From contig CAZQEZ010000221.1 in the NCBI GenBank assembly GCA_964592475.1, forward strand, positions 1 to 5,937: a stretch of 5,937 nucleotides of DNA, read 5' to 3'. How positions within the stretch are numbered: the first letter of the stretch is position 1; each line of letters starts with the position of its first letter. Position numbers and translations under genes: made by a program. This document shows positions 1-5,937 of this stretch, piece by piece. The stretch comes from CAZQEZ01 sp964592475 (GTDB lineage Bacteria; Bacteroidota; Bacteroidia; Cytophagales; Cyclobacteriaceae). The notes beneath the pieces were generated by a model. That model saw only the letters and a program-made list of their open reading frames with translations, did no database searches and had not been told where the DNA came from.

Positions 1-159
1 TTTTTTATGGGCTGCATACTACCTGAAGCTCCAAATAAAGCAAAACCAAATCACCAGATCACCAGATCACCAAATAAACAAATAATGGAAATATTTAAAT
101 TTAAATTGCTAAATTTACTGTACTAAAAACGCATTAATCAAACCAGACAAAATCGAGAT
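1..159. other. AT-rich upstream spacer, no supported gene
   Basis: This stretch is AT-rich and contains the short tandem repeat at 50-73 and a 14-base AT palindrome at 93-106. Two forward frames are open from the window edge, ending at stop codons 83-85 and 124-126. Either could be the tail of a gene that begins outside the window, but neither has a recognisable protein signature and both translate through the repeat. No convincing Bacteroidota promoter (TTTG at -33, TAnnTTTG at -7) was found with correct spacing before the gene at 160. TAAATTTA at 110-117 resembles a -7 element but lacks a partner. Confidence 0.5.
50..73. repeat. Short tandem repeat, 8-base unit ATCACCAG x3
   Basis: Three consecutive copies of an 8-base unit are seen: ATCACCAG at 50-57, ATCACCAG at 58-65 and ATCACCAA at 66-73. 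The third copy differs at its last base. The repeat is intergenic and lies about 90 bases before the response-regulator start. A related partial unit (AACCAAATCACC) leads into it. Simple repeats of this kind can vary in copy number by slippage, but nothing here ties it to a function. Confidence 0.75.
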
Positions 160-552
160 ATGCAGCAATATAATATTTTACTCATAGACGACGATGAACT
201 ATTCATCTTCCTTACCCGGCAACAACTTACCAAATCGAACCTGCTCAAACGTCTGAAAACTGCCACTTGTGAGACAGAAGCAATAAAATATATGGAAGAA
301 GCAGGTAGTAAACCCGAAGAATTCCCCGACATTATCCTGATTGATTTAAACCTGAATGAAAGCGATGGCGTGGAAATTGCTAAATTTTTTCAGGATAATT
401 TTGCAGTAAAATTCCCGGATACACGCGTTTTCATGCTGACCTCTTCTATAGACACCCACCGTAAAAAACAAGCGTTGGCCCTCCCAGTTGTAGTAGACAT
501 ACTGCAAAAACCACTTTCGCTTAACAGCCTGGAAAGCAAGATGTTAACCTGA
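160..552 (+). CDS. Single-domain response regulator (CheY-like receiver)
   Basis: This 130-residue cytoplasmic protein is a stand-alone receiver domain that should accept a phosphoryl group from a histidine kinase or Hpt domain and signal by protein contact, since it has no DNA-binding or enzymatic output domain. The signature residues are all present: acidic cluster D10-D11-D12 after the first beta strand (YNILLIDDD), phospho-acceptor D62 (ILIDLNL), switch threonine T94 (VFMLTSS) and lysine K117 followed by P118 (LQKPL). The position three residues before K117, usually Tyr or Phe, is Ile114, which may alter the switch. The start is well fixed: an in-frame TAA lies at 124-126 and no other ATG intervenes. 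There is no clear Shine-Dalgarno sequence, as is usual in Bacteroidota. The large hybrid kinase gene follows 105 bases downstream on the same strand and is the obvious candidate partner. Family assignment is firm; the partnership is inferred from proximity. Confidence 0.93.
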   Translation: MQQYNILLIDDDELFIFLTRQQLTKSNLLKRLKTATCETEAIKYMEEAGSKPEEFPDIILIDLNLNESDGVEIAKFFQDNFAVKFPDTRVFMLTSSIDTHRKKQALALPVVVDILQKPLSLNSLESKMLT

Positions 553-558
553 TTTTCT

Positions 559-588
559 TTAAATTTTAAAAATAATTAACTAACTTTA
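559..588 (+). promoter_or_regulatory. Possible weak Bacteroidota-type promoter before the hybrid kinase gene
   Basis: The 105-base spacer between the two genes is AT-rich. TAACTTTA at 581-588 matches the Bacteroidota -7 consensus TAnnTTTG except for the last base. A T-rich TTTAAA around 558-563 lies at roughly -33 spacing but is a poor match to TTTG. If real, the transcript would start about 60 bases before the ATG at 658, so the kinase gene could be transcribed separately from the response regulator. Such AT-rich matches arise easily by chance. No terminator hairpin separates the genes, so read-through from the upstream gene is equally possible. Confidence 0.2.
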
Positions 589-657
589 TAAGTCAGCCTT
601 ATATTCATCAACTAAATCAACTATATAAAGCTAATATTTATTTTTTAATCATGATTC

Positions 658-3600
658 ATGAGCCAAGCTAAAAAAAAGACTGAAAAGAAGAAAGCTGAAA
701 AGCAAATCCCTGAACTAACCATTGTTGGCATTGGTGCTTCTTCCGGAGGGCTGGCGGCTTTGCGTCAATTTTTTGAACATGTGCCCGAGGATTCCGGGCT
801 GGCCTTCGTGGTGGTGGTGCATCTTTCTCCCGACTACAAAAGCATGATGGCCGAACTGTTGCAACCTAGTGTAAAAATGCCGGTGATGCAAGTAACCAAA
901 ACATTGCAGCTTAAAGCTAATACCGTTTACGTGATCCCACCTAATGCCAACCTGAATAGCATTGATACCCACCTGCGCCTGAGCGACCTGGAGGAAAAGC
1001 GCAGTGAACGCGCTCCTGTCGATCATTTTTTTCGTACCTTAGCCGCCACGCATGATGGTCATTCTATTGGTGTGATTCTTTCGGGAGCCGGTTCCGATGG
1101 TTCTTTAGGTATAAAAGAAATTAAGAATAAAGGCGGGCTTACCATTGCCCAGGATCCTGTAGAAGCTGAATTTGAAGGTATGCCGCTGAGTGCAATTAGC
1201 ACCGGCATGATAGATTTGATCGTGCCCATAACAGAAATTCCACGACACATACTTGAATTTGTAAATACCAAACCACAGATTTCCAAATTTACTAATGGTC
1301 AGGAACCCGGGCAGAAAGAACGTAACCTAGTCAATAAAATATTTGTGCAAATCAAATCCCGCACCAACCGCGATTTTTCCCATTACAAGTTATCTACTAT
1401 TATAAGACGCCTGGAAAGACGCATGCAATTGTACCAGGTCGAAATACTGGAAGATTACCTGAATATATTGCGTAAAAATCCGGAAGAAGTTCGTATGCTG
1501 TCCGATGAATTTCTGATCAACGTGACCAGCTTTTTTCGCGACCGCCAGGTGTTCGATTTCCTGGAAAAAAATATTATTCCCAGCCTGGTGGAAAATAAAA
1601 ACTCAGGGCAGCAGGTAAGAGTATGGTCGGTTGGTTGTGCTACCGGCGAGGAAGCTTATTCATTAGCCATACTACTGATAGAGGCTTGCAATCTCCTGGA
1701 AGTGGCGCCTTCCATTCAGGTATTTGCCACCGATTTGCACGAGAAATCTCTGCAAAAAGGCCGTGAAGGGTTTTATCCCGGAGATATAAAAACCGATATC
1801 AGTCCTGAGCGTTTGCAACGTTTTTTTATTAAAGAAGATGGTGGCTACCGGGTGCGCAAAGAACTACGCGAGCAGGTGATCTTCACACCTCACAATCTTT
1901 TATCCGATCCGCCATTTTCCCGCATCGATCTGCTGGTTTGCCGCAATTTGCTCATTTACCTGAAAAGAGATATTCAACAGGATATTTTTGATCTGTTCCA
2001 TTATTCTCTCAAGCCCAACAGGTTTTTATTATTGGGCACCTCCGAAACCCTGGAGAATACCGACTTTTTTAAAATGGAGAGTAAGGAGTTTTCTATGTAT
2101 AAAAAGCGAAACATCAATGGCCCTGAACCTAAGTTGCCGTTTTTTCCCCGACTGCAACACAAGGTAATCCAATATGCGGGTCAGCAAAAACAGGAGGAAA
2201 AAGTTTCTCCCGGCATTCTGCATCATAAGCTGGTGGAAAGATATGGTTTTCCCAGTTTGCTGGTTAACCTGGATTACCAGGTAATACATGTATCGGAAAA
2301 TGCAGGCCGATATTTAAGTATTTCCGGGGGCGAACTAAGTAAGAACCTGTTTAAGTTGATAAAGCCCGAACTGCAAATAGATTTACGAGCCATCATATAC
2401 AATGCCCGGGATCAACACAAACTTGCTCGTACTAAACCTGTACTGATTAATTTAGATGGTGAAGAAAAATACTTGTCACTCTCAGCCCAGTTAATTGAAG
2501 ATACGGAATTTCAGGAGGTTATCCTGGTCATATTTGAGGAATTCAGCCATGAAAATCTATTGCCTCAGGATAAAATTTCAACCGGATACAGTGCCACGCA
2601 GCGAGAAGTTGCCCTGGAAAAAGAATTGAATGAAAATCAGCAAAGCCTGCAGGCCATAGTGGAAGAATATGAAACTACCCAGGAGGAAATGAAAGCTTCC
2701 AATGAAGAGTTGCAATCAGCCAATGAAGAATTGCGCTCTACTATGGAAGAACTGGAAACCAGTAAAGAAGAACTGCAATCGCTGAATGAGGAGCTGACCA
2801 CGCTAAACCAGGAAAACCGGCACAAGGTAGAAGAGATGAGCCAGTTATCCGATGACCTGCAAAACCTGCAGGCCTCTACCGAAATTGCCACCCTTTACCT
2901 GGACAAAAATTTGAATATTTTGCGTTTTACTCCCAAACTTGGGGAATTATTCAATGTAAGACCCGCCGATAAAGGCAGGCCTATTTCCGATCAAACACAT
3001 AAGTTGGGTTATAACCAACTTACCGATGATGCCCTACAGGTGCTTAGAAATCTACAACCCATTGAACGTGAGGTAGAGGACGAGCAAGGAAATTTTTACC
3101 TCACCCGGCTTTTGCCCTATCGTACTGCCGACGATCGCATCATGGGCGTGGTGATTACTTTTGTAGACATAAATAAATTGAAAAAGGCACAGGAAGATCT
3201 GAAGGAAAGTGAATCCTATTTTAGAGCATTAGTCAATGCCAGTTCGGATGTGGTGTACCGTATGAGTGCCGACTGGAAGGAAATGTGTGAATTAAAAGGG
3301 TATAATTTTCTTACAAATACCGTGAAGCCCGACAAAAACTGGCGTCAAAAATACATTCATCCCGATGACCGGGAACATATGGATCAGGTAATAGAGCATT
3401 CGATCAGGAATAAATCCGTGTTTGAACTTGAACACCGCGTACTGCGTTCCGATGGAAGTCTTGGTTGGACTGCTTCCCGGGCGGTACCACTGCTCAACCA
3501 GAATGGTGAGATTAAAGAATGGTTTGGCGCAGCTTCTGATATCACTATCCGAAAGCAGGCCGAGCAGGAATTAAATCAAGCTAAAATTTATGCCGAAACT

Positions 3601-5511
3601 ATTATTGAAACTTTGCACGAGCCACTCCTGATATTGCATCCGGACCTAACGGTTAAATCTGCAAACAATCAATTTTGCACTCATTTCCAGGTGAATCCGG
3701 AAAATACGATGGGTACCTTGGTTTATGATTTGGGTAACGGGCAATGGAGAATACCTGCCCTGCAAAAATTACTGGAAGAAGTGCTGCCGGAAAATAAATT
3801 TTTCAATGACTATGAAGTAACTCATCATTTTGATCAAATCGGGGAAAGGATCATGCTGGTTAATGCCAGACGGTTGGATCACGTACAATTAATTCTTTTA
3901 GGCATAAGAGACATTACCGAACGTAAAAGAAATGAGCTTAATCTGCAGGAAGCAAAAGAAATGGCGGAAAAAGCAGCCAAAGCCAAAGAGGACTTTGTGG
4001 CCCATATGAGCCATGAAATCCGCACCCCTCTCAATGCCATCATGGGACTATCGCATTTGCTATTGAAAAATGAACCCAAAAATGCACAGTTGGATAATTT
4101 GAATACCTTAAAGGTGGCTTCCGAAAACCTGAGTCAGATCATTAACGATATCCTGGATTTCAGCAAGTTACAGGCTGGAAAAATTTCGGTAGAAGCAGAG
4201 GAGATCAATCTGCGCGATTTGGTAGCCAAGATCATTAAAATACATCAAATAGTCGCCGGAGAGAAAGATGTGAAACTGGAGGCAAAACTAGATAAAAAGT
4301 TACCTGATTTTATTGTCAGTGACCAGTTGAAACTCTCGCAGGTATTGCATAACTTGCTGAGTAATGCCATTAAATTTACCCCGGAAGGAAAAGTAAAGCT
4401 GGAAATAAAAGTGGAGCAGGTGAAGGCAGGTAAAATCTGGCTTTATTTCGAGATAAGTGATACCGGTATTGGCATAGGTGAGGATAAATTGCAAAATATC
4501 TTTGAAGTATTTAGCCAGGCCGATAGTTCAACCGTCCGTTTGTTTGGTGGAACCGGCCTTGGGTTAAGTCTCTGCAAACAGTACCTGGAATTGATGGGCA
4601 GCGAAATAAAAGTAGTAAGTGAATTGGGCAAAGGGTCACGTTTTAGTTTCACATTGCCGGTAAAGGAGGGTAATGGTGAAACAGAAGCCACACAAGATGA
4701 ATTAATGCAAACCGGGCAAGCAATAGATTTTCATGATTTTCGCCTGCTGCTGGTAGAAGACGCTGATGTAAATCGTATGATGATCCGTCAATTCCTGGAA
4801 AACTGGTGGCCCTTGCAGTGTATAGAGGCCAGTAACGGGGAGGAGGCGATCAACTTGGCCAGGCAGTCGTCTTTCGACCTGATCCTGATGGATATTCGCA
4901 TGCCAGTAATAGATGGCTATGAGGCTACCCGGCAAATCAGGAAAATAAATGGCTATGAGAAAGTGCCTATAATTGCCCTTACTGCCGATGTATCGCAAAA
5001 GGTAAAAGATGAAAAAGATAACGGTCTTTTCGATGATATAATCGTGAAACCGATAGATACGGAGGTGATGCAACGAAGCGTGATTGCAGCAGCCTCTGTG
5101 TCCATGCCTGCCAAGGCTCAGGAAAAAGGAGTAGCTCAAGTAACGGAAGTGCCCAACAGTAAGCTTGACTTGCAGAAGGTATTTGCAATGATGCACAACG
5201 ATAAGGCTAATATTAAACATTTTCTGCAAAAAAGTCTGAAGGAAGTAGAACAACTACACCGGGATATTTTAGAGGCCATTGATCAGCGAGATTATGAAAA
5301 AGTACGATCAAGAGAGCACAAGTTTCGCTGGACCCTGGAGCTGTATGGTCTGACTCAGTTGCACAATCATGTTATCACAATCAAGGATGTGTTGCAGGAT
5401 ATGCCCCAAAAGCTCTCGGAAGATGGGCAATTGAAGAAAGTGAAAAATAAAGCCGATAAACTTTTTAAGGAAGCCAGAGAAGAATTAAAGCGATTGATAG
5501 AGGAGGTGTAA
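658..5511 (+). CDS. CheB-CheR-PAS hybrid sensor histidine kinase with receiver and Hpt-like tail
   Basis: This 1617-residue soluble signalling protein has, in order: a Lys-rich leader (1-17); CheB methylesterase (18-202) with catalytic S28 (GASSGG), H55 (VVHLSP) and D147 (SGAGSDGS); CheR methyltransferase (221-484) with NVTSFFR (288-294), SAM-binding GCATGEEAYS (326-335), ATDL (357-360) and CRNLLIYL (428-435); a divergent PAS-like segment (about 525-630); a coiled coil (649-740); PAS domains at about 741-840, 851-965 and 980-1088; HisKA with phospho-accepting H1119 (SHEIRTPLN); HATPase with N-box N1236, DTGIGI (1268-1273) and GGTGLGL (1297-1303); a receiver with E1367/D1368, D1412, T1442 and K1464; and an Hpt-like helical tail (1503-1617, H1554). 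No transmembrane segment is seen, so sensing should be cytoplasmic. CheB here lacks its usual N-terminal receiver. The start is fixed by an in-frame TGA at 652-654, and the next Met lies beyond the catalytic Ser and His. No Shine-Dalgarno sequence is present. CheB/CheR-PAS-kinase fusions are a known family. All core motifs look intact; the input signal and methylation target are unknown. Confidence 0.95.
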   Translation: MSQAKKKTEKKKAEKQIPELTIVGIGASSGGLAALRQFFEHVPEDSGLAFVVVVHLSPDYKSMMAELLQPSVKMPVMQVTKTLQLKANTVYVIPPNANLNSIDTHLRLSDLEEKRSERAPVDHFFRTLAATHDGHSIGVILSGAGSDGSLGIKEIKNKGGLTIAQDPVEAEFEGMPLSAISTGMIDLIVPITEIPRHILEFVNTKPQISKFTNGQEPGQKERNLVNKIFVQIKSRTNRDFSHYKLSTIIRRLERRMQLYQVEILEDYLNILRKNPEEVRMLSDEFLINVTSFFRDRQVFDFLEKNIIPSLVENKNSGQQVRVWSVGCATGEEAYSLAILLIEACNLLEVAPSIQVFATDLHEKSLQKGREGFYPGDIKTDISPERLQRFFIKEDGGYRVRKELREQVIFTPHNLLSDPPFSRIDLLVCRNLLIYLKRDIQQDIFDLFHYSLKPNRFLLLGTSETLENTDFFKMESKEFSMYKKRNINGPEPKLPFFPRLQHKVIQYAGQQKQEEKVSPGILHHKLVERYGFPSLLVNLDYQVIHVSENAGRYLSISGGELSKNLFKLIKPELQIDLRAIIYNARDQHKLARTKPVLINLDGEEKYLSLSAQLIEDTEFQEVILVIFEEFSHENLLPQDKISTGYSATQREVALEKELNENQQSLQAIVEEYETTQEEMKASNEELQSANEELRSTMEELETSKEELQSLNEELTTLNQENRHKVEEMSQLSDDLQNLQASTEIATLYLDKNLNILRFTPKLGELFNVRPADKGRPISDQTHKLGYNQLTDDALQVLRNLQPIEREVEDEQGNFYLTRLLPYRTADDRIMGVVITFVDINKLKKAQEDLKESESYFRALVNASSDVVYRMSADWKEMCELKGYNFLTNTVKPDKNWRQKYIHPDDREHMDQVIEHSIRNKSVFELEHRVLRSDGSLGWTASRAVPLLNQNGEIKEWFGAASDITIRKQAEQELNQAKIYAETIIETLHEPLLILHPDLTVKSANNQFCTHFQVNPENTMGTLVYDLGNGQWRIPALQKLLEEVLPENKFFNDYEVTHHFDQIGERIMLVNARRLDHVQLILLGIRDITERKRNELNLQEAKEMAEKAAKAKEDFVAHMSHEIRTPLNAIMGLSHLLLKNEPKNAQLDNLNTLKVASENLSQIINDILDFSKLQAGKISVEAEEINLRDLVAKIIKIHQIVAGEKDVKLEAKLDKKLPDFIVSDQLKLSQVLHNLLSNAIKFTPEGKVKLEIKVEQVKAGKIWLYFEISDTGIGIGEDKLQNIFEVFSQADSSTVRLFGGTGLGLSLCKQYLELMGSEIKVVSELGKGSRFSFTLPVKEGNGETEATQDELMQTGQAIDFHDFRLLLVEDADVNRMMIRQFLENWWPLQCIEASNGEEAINLARQSSFDLILMDIRMPVIDGYEATRQIRKINGYEKVPIIALTADVSQKVKDEKDNGLFDDIIVKPIDTEVMQRSVIAAASVSMPAKAQEKGVAQVTEVPNSKLDLQKVFAMMHNDKANIKHFLQKSLKEVEQLHRDILEAIDQRDYEKVRSREHKFRWTLELYGLTQLHNHVITIKDVLQDMPQKLSEDGQLKKVKNKADKLFKEAREELKRLIEEV
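2662..2835 (+). repeat. Heptad-repeat coding segment (Glu-Glu coiled coil) in the hybrid kinase
   Basis: Residues 669-726 form a regular seven-residue repeat, encoded as imperfect 21-base units. Clear units are SNEELQS (681-687), ANEELRS (688-694), TMEELET (695-701), SKEELQS (702-708) and LNEELTT (709-715). Glu-Glu pairs begin at 669, 676, 683, 690, 697, 704, 711 and 725, with Gln-Glu at 718, so the register is unbroken over nine heptads. Leu or another hydrophobic residue follows most pairs, as expected for a coiled-coil core. The segment joins the CheB/CheR half to the PAS/kinase half. It is probably a parallel dimeric helix that transmits signals, and it may also be a methylation substrate (see findings). 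Confidence 0.85.
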
Positions 5512-5565
5512 AATAGGATATTGTCACTCAGGTGATGCCAGAAGAAAATAAATTTGTTGGTTTGG

Positions 5566-5823
5566 ATGAAAAAAGCCATATATCTTGCTTATGTTGTTCT
5601 TTTGGCCACTCCTCCCGGCTTTCGTTCAGGGCAGAAATTCCTTATCCTGGAAATGGAAATGGTATGATTTTCGATCGTCATTATATTGACTTCCAATATG
5701 AAGATGGCAAGATGCTCAATACCAGGTGCGCCAGCTGGCACCTATGTTAAACTTGGTGAATATTTTTTAGGCACTAAAGGCACCTCGCCCGGAAATTCAA
5801 TGACATTTATTAAAATGAAATAG
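5566..5823 (+). pseudogene. Possible relic of a small secreted protein gene
   Basis: One forward frame begins at ATG 5566 with a sequence like an export signal (MKKAIYLAYVVLLATPP: two lysines, then a hydrophobic stretch). It is interrupted by TGA at 5665-5667, then stays open to TAG at 5821-5823. The last part (IPGAPAGTYVKLGEYFLGTK and onward) looks protein-like, with a Gly/Thr/Tyr-rich composition. Protein-like pieces also appear in the other two frames between these ends: AFVQGRNSLSWKWKWYDF around 5619-5672, and FDRHYIDFQYEDGK around 5670-5712. This fits a small gene decayed by several frameshifts, or sequencing errors. I do not recognise the family. Short AT-moderate DNA can look this way by chance, so the call is tentative. 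Confidence 0.28.
5724..5743. repeat. Short inverted repeat AGGTGC / GCACCT
   Basis: AGGTGC at 5724-5729 pairs perfectly with GCACCT at 5738-5743 across an 8-base loop. The overlapping GCCAGCTGGC at 5730-5739 is itself a perfect 10-base palindrome. It is the most GC-rich hairpin candidate in the downstream region. No T-run follows directly: the nearest, TTTTTT, begins near 5763, about 20 bases on. A rho-independent terminator is therefore not supported. It also lies within the possible relic gene, so it may simply be former coding sequence. Confidence 0.4.
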
Positions 5824-5937
5824 GAGCTTTGCTTTCTCATTTTTCGATCTCATAATCCCGTAAAAATGTCTGATGTGCTTAATAATTACTGAAGTTTCGC
5901 ACCCTAAAAATTAAAATAAAATTCCTTAAAATCCCCT

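Larger units (their letters stand above)
5512..5937. other. Downstream region without an intact gene
   Basis: The 426 bases after the kinase stop codon hold no intact open reading frame with a recognisable product. A GTG/ATG-started frame at 5532-5750 (72 codons) has no domain signature and a composition unlike a folded protein. A possible relic gene occupies 5566-5823 and an inverted repeat lies at 5724-5743. A 4-base stem (TCAC/GTGA, 5524-5535) just after the kinase gene is too weak, and lacks a T-run, to be called a terminator. The last 110 bases are AT-rich with no feature I can support on either strand. Confidence 0.5.

Noticed and set aside
93..106. Perfect 14-base palindrome ATTTAAATTTAAAT before the first gene.
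   Set aside because: It is composed only of A and T in an AT-rich spacer, so it is expected by chance and gives no support for an operator.
1..126. Two forward frames open from the window edge (stops at 83-85 and 124-126), possible tail of an upstream gene.
   Set aside because: They are short, translate through the AT-rich leader and tandem repeat, and show no domain signature. The window does not extend far enough left to decide.
4702..5253. Long reverse-strand reading frame (183 codons) opposite the receiver and Hpt-like region.
   Set aside because: It lies entirely antisense to the well-supported kinase gene, whose receiver motifs are clear. The translation is aromatic- and His-rich without a domain, typical of a shadow frame.
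5501..5508. AGGAGGTG, a perfect Shine-Dalgarno-like sequence at the end of the kinase gene.
   Set aside because: It encodes Glu-Glu-Val at the C-terminus. The nearest downstream starts (GTG 5532, ATG 5535) are too far away, and Bacteroidota rarely use this signal.
5524..5535. Small hairpin TCAC-tcag-GTGA just after the kinase stop, considered as a terminator.
   Set aside because: The stem is only 4 base pairs and no T-run follows it.
5532..5750. 72-codon forward reading frame starting at GTG/ATG.
   Set aside because: It has no recognisable domain and an odd composition. It is better explained as one frame of a decayed gene or as chance.
5881..5937. On the reverse strand, GGGTGCGAAACTTCAG near the right end, considered as a possible insertion-sequence terminus.
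   Set aside because: No matching inverted repeat, target duplication or transposase is visible in the window, so there is no support beyond a vague resemblance.

Overview
The window looks like chromosomal DNA from a Bacteroidota bacterium, probably of the Cytophagia/Sphingobacteriia type. This is an inference from moderate-GC genes separated by AT-rich spacers, start codons without a Shine-Dalgarno sequence, and a soluble giant hybrid kinase beside a single-domain response regulator. No rRNA, tRNA, CRISPR array or complete mobile element is visible.

Layout: 1-159 is an AT-rich leader with a small tandem repeat (ATCACCAG, three copies). 160-552 (+) encodes a stand-alone receiver-domain response regulator. 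553-657 is a 105-base AT-rich spacer. 658-5511 (+) fills most of the window with one 1617-residue protein: CheB methylesterase, CheR methyltransferase, divergent PAS-like segment, long Glu-rich coiled coil, three PAS domains, HisKA, HATPase, receiver and Hpt-like tail. 5512-5937 has no intact gene. It holds what may be the relic of a small secreted protein (5566-5823), a short inverted repeat and AT-rich sequence.

How the genes may work together: the hybrid protein has no membrane segments and should sense a cytoplasmic signal through its PAS domains. It carries the residues for autophosphorylation (H1119) and phosphotransfer to its own receiver (D1412), possibly continuing to H1554 in the tail and then to D62 of the small regulator. 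The CheB and CheR catalytic signatures are intact, yet no chemoreceptor, CheA or CheW gene lies in the window.

The most interesting signal is the coiled coil between the CheB/CheR half and the sensor/kinase half. It has acidic pairs every seven residues, flanked by Ser/Thr/Ala, closely resembling chemoreceptor methylation sites. The protein could therefore methylate and demethylate itself to adapt its kinase output. The overall CheB-CheR-PAS-kinase architecture is a known family; the self-methylation idea is an inference from the sequence.
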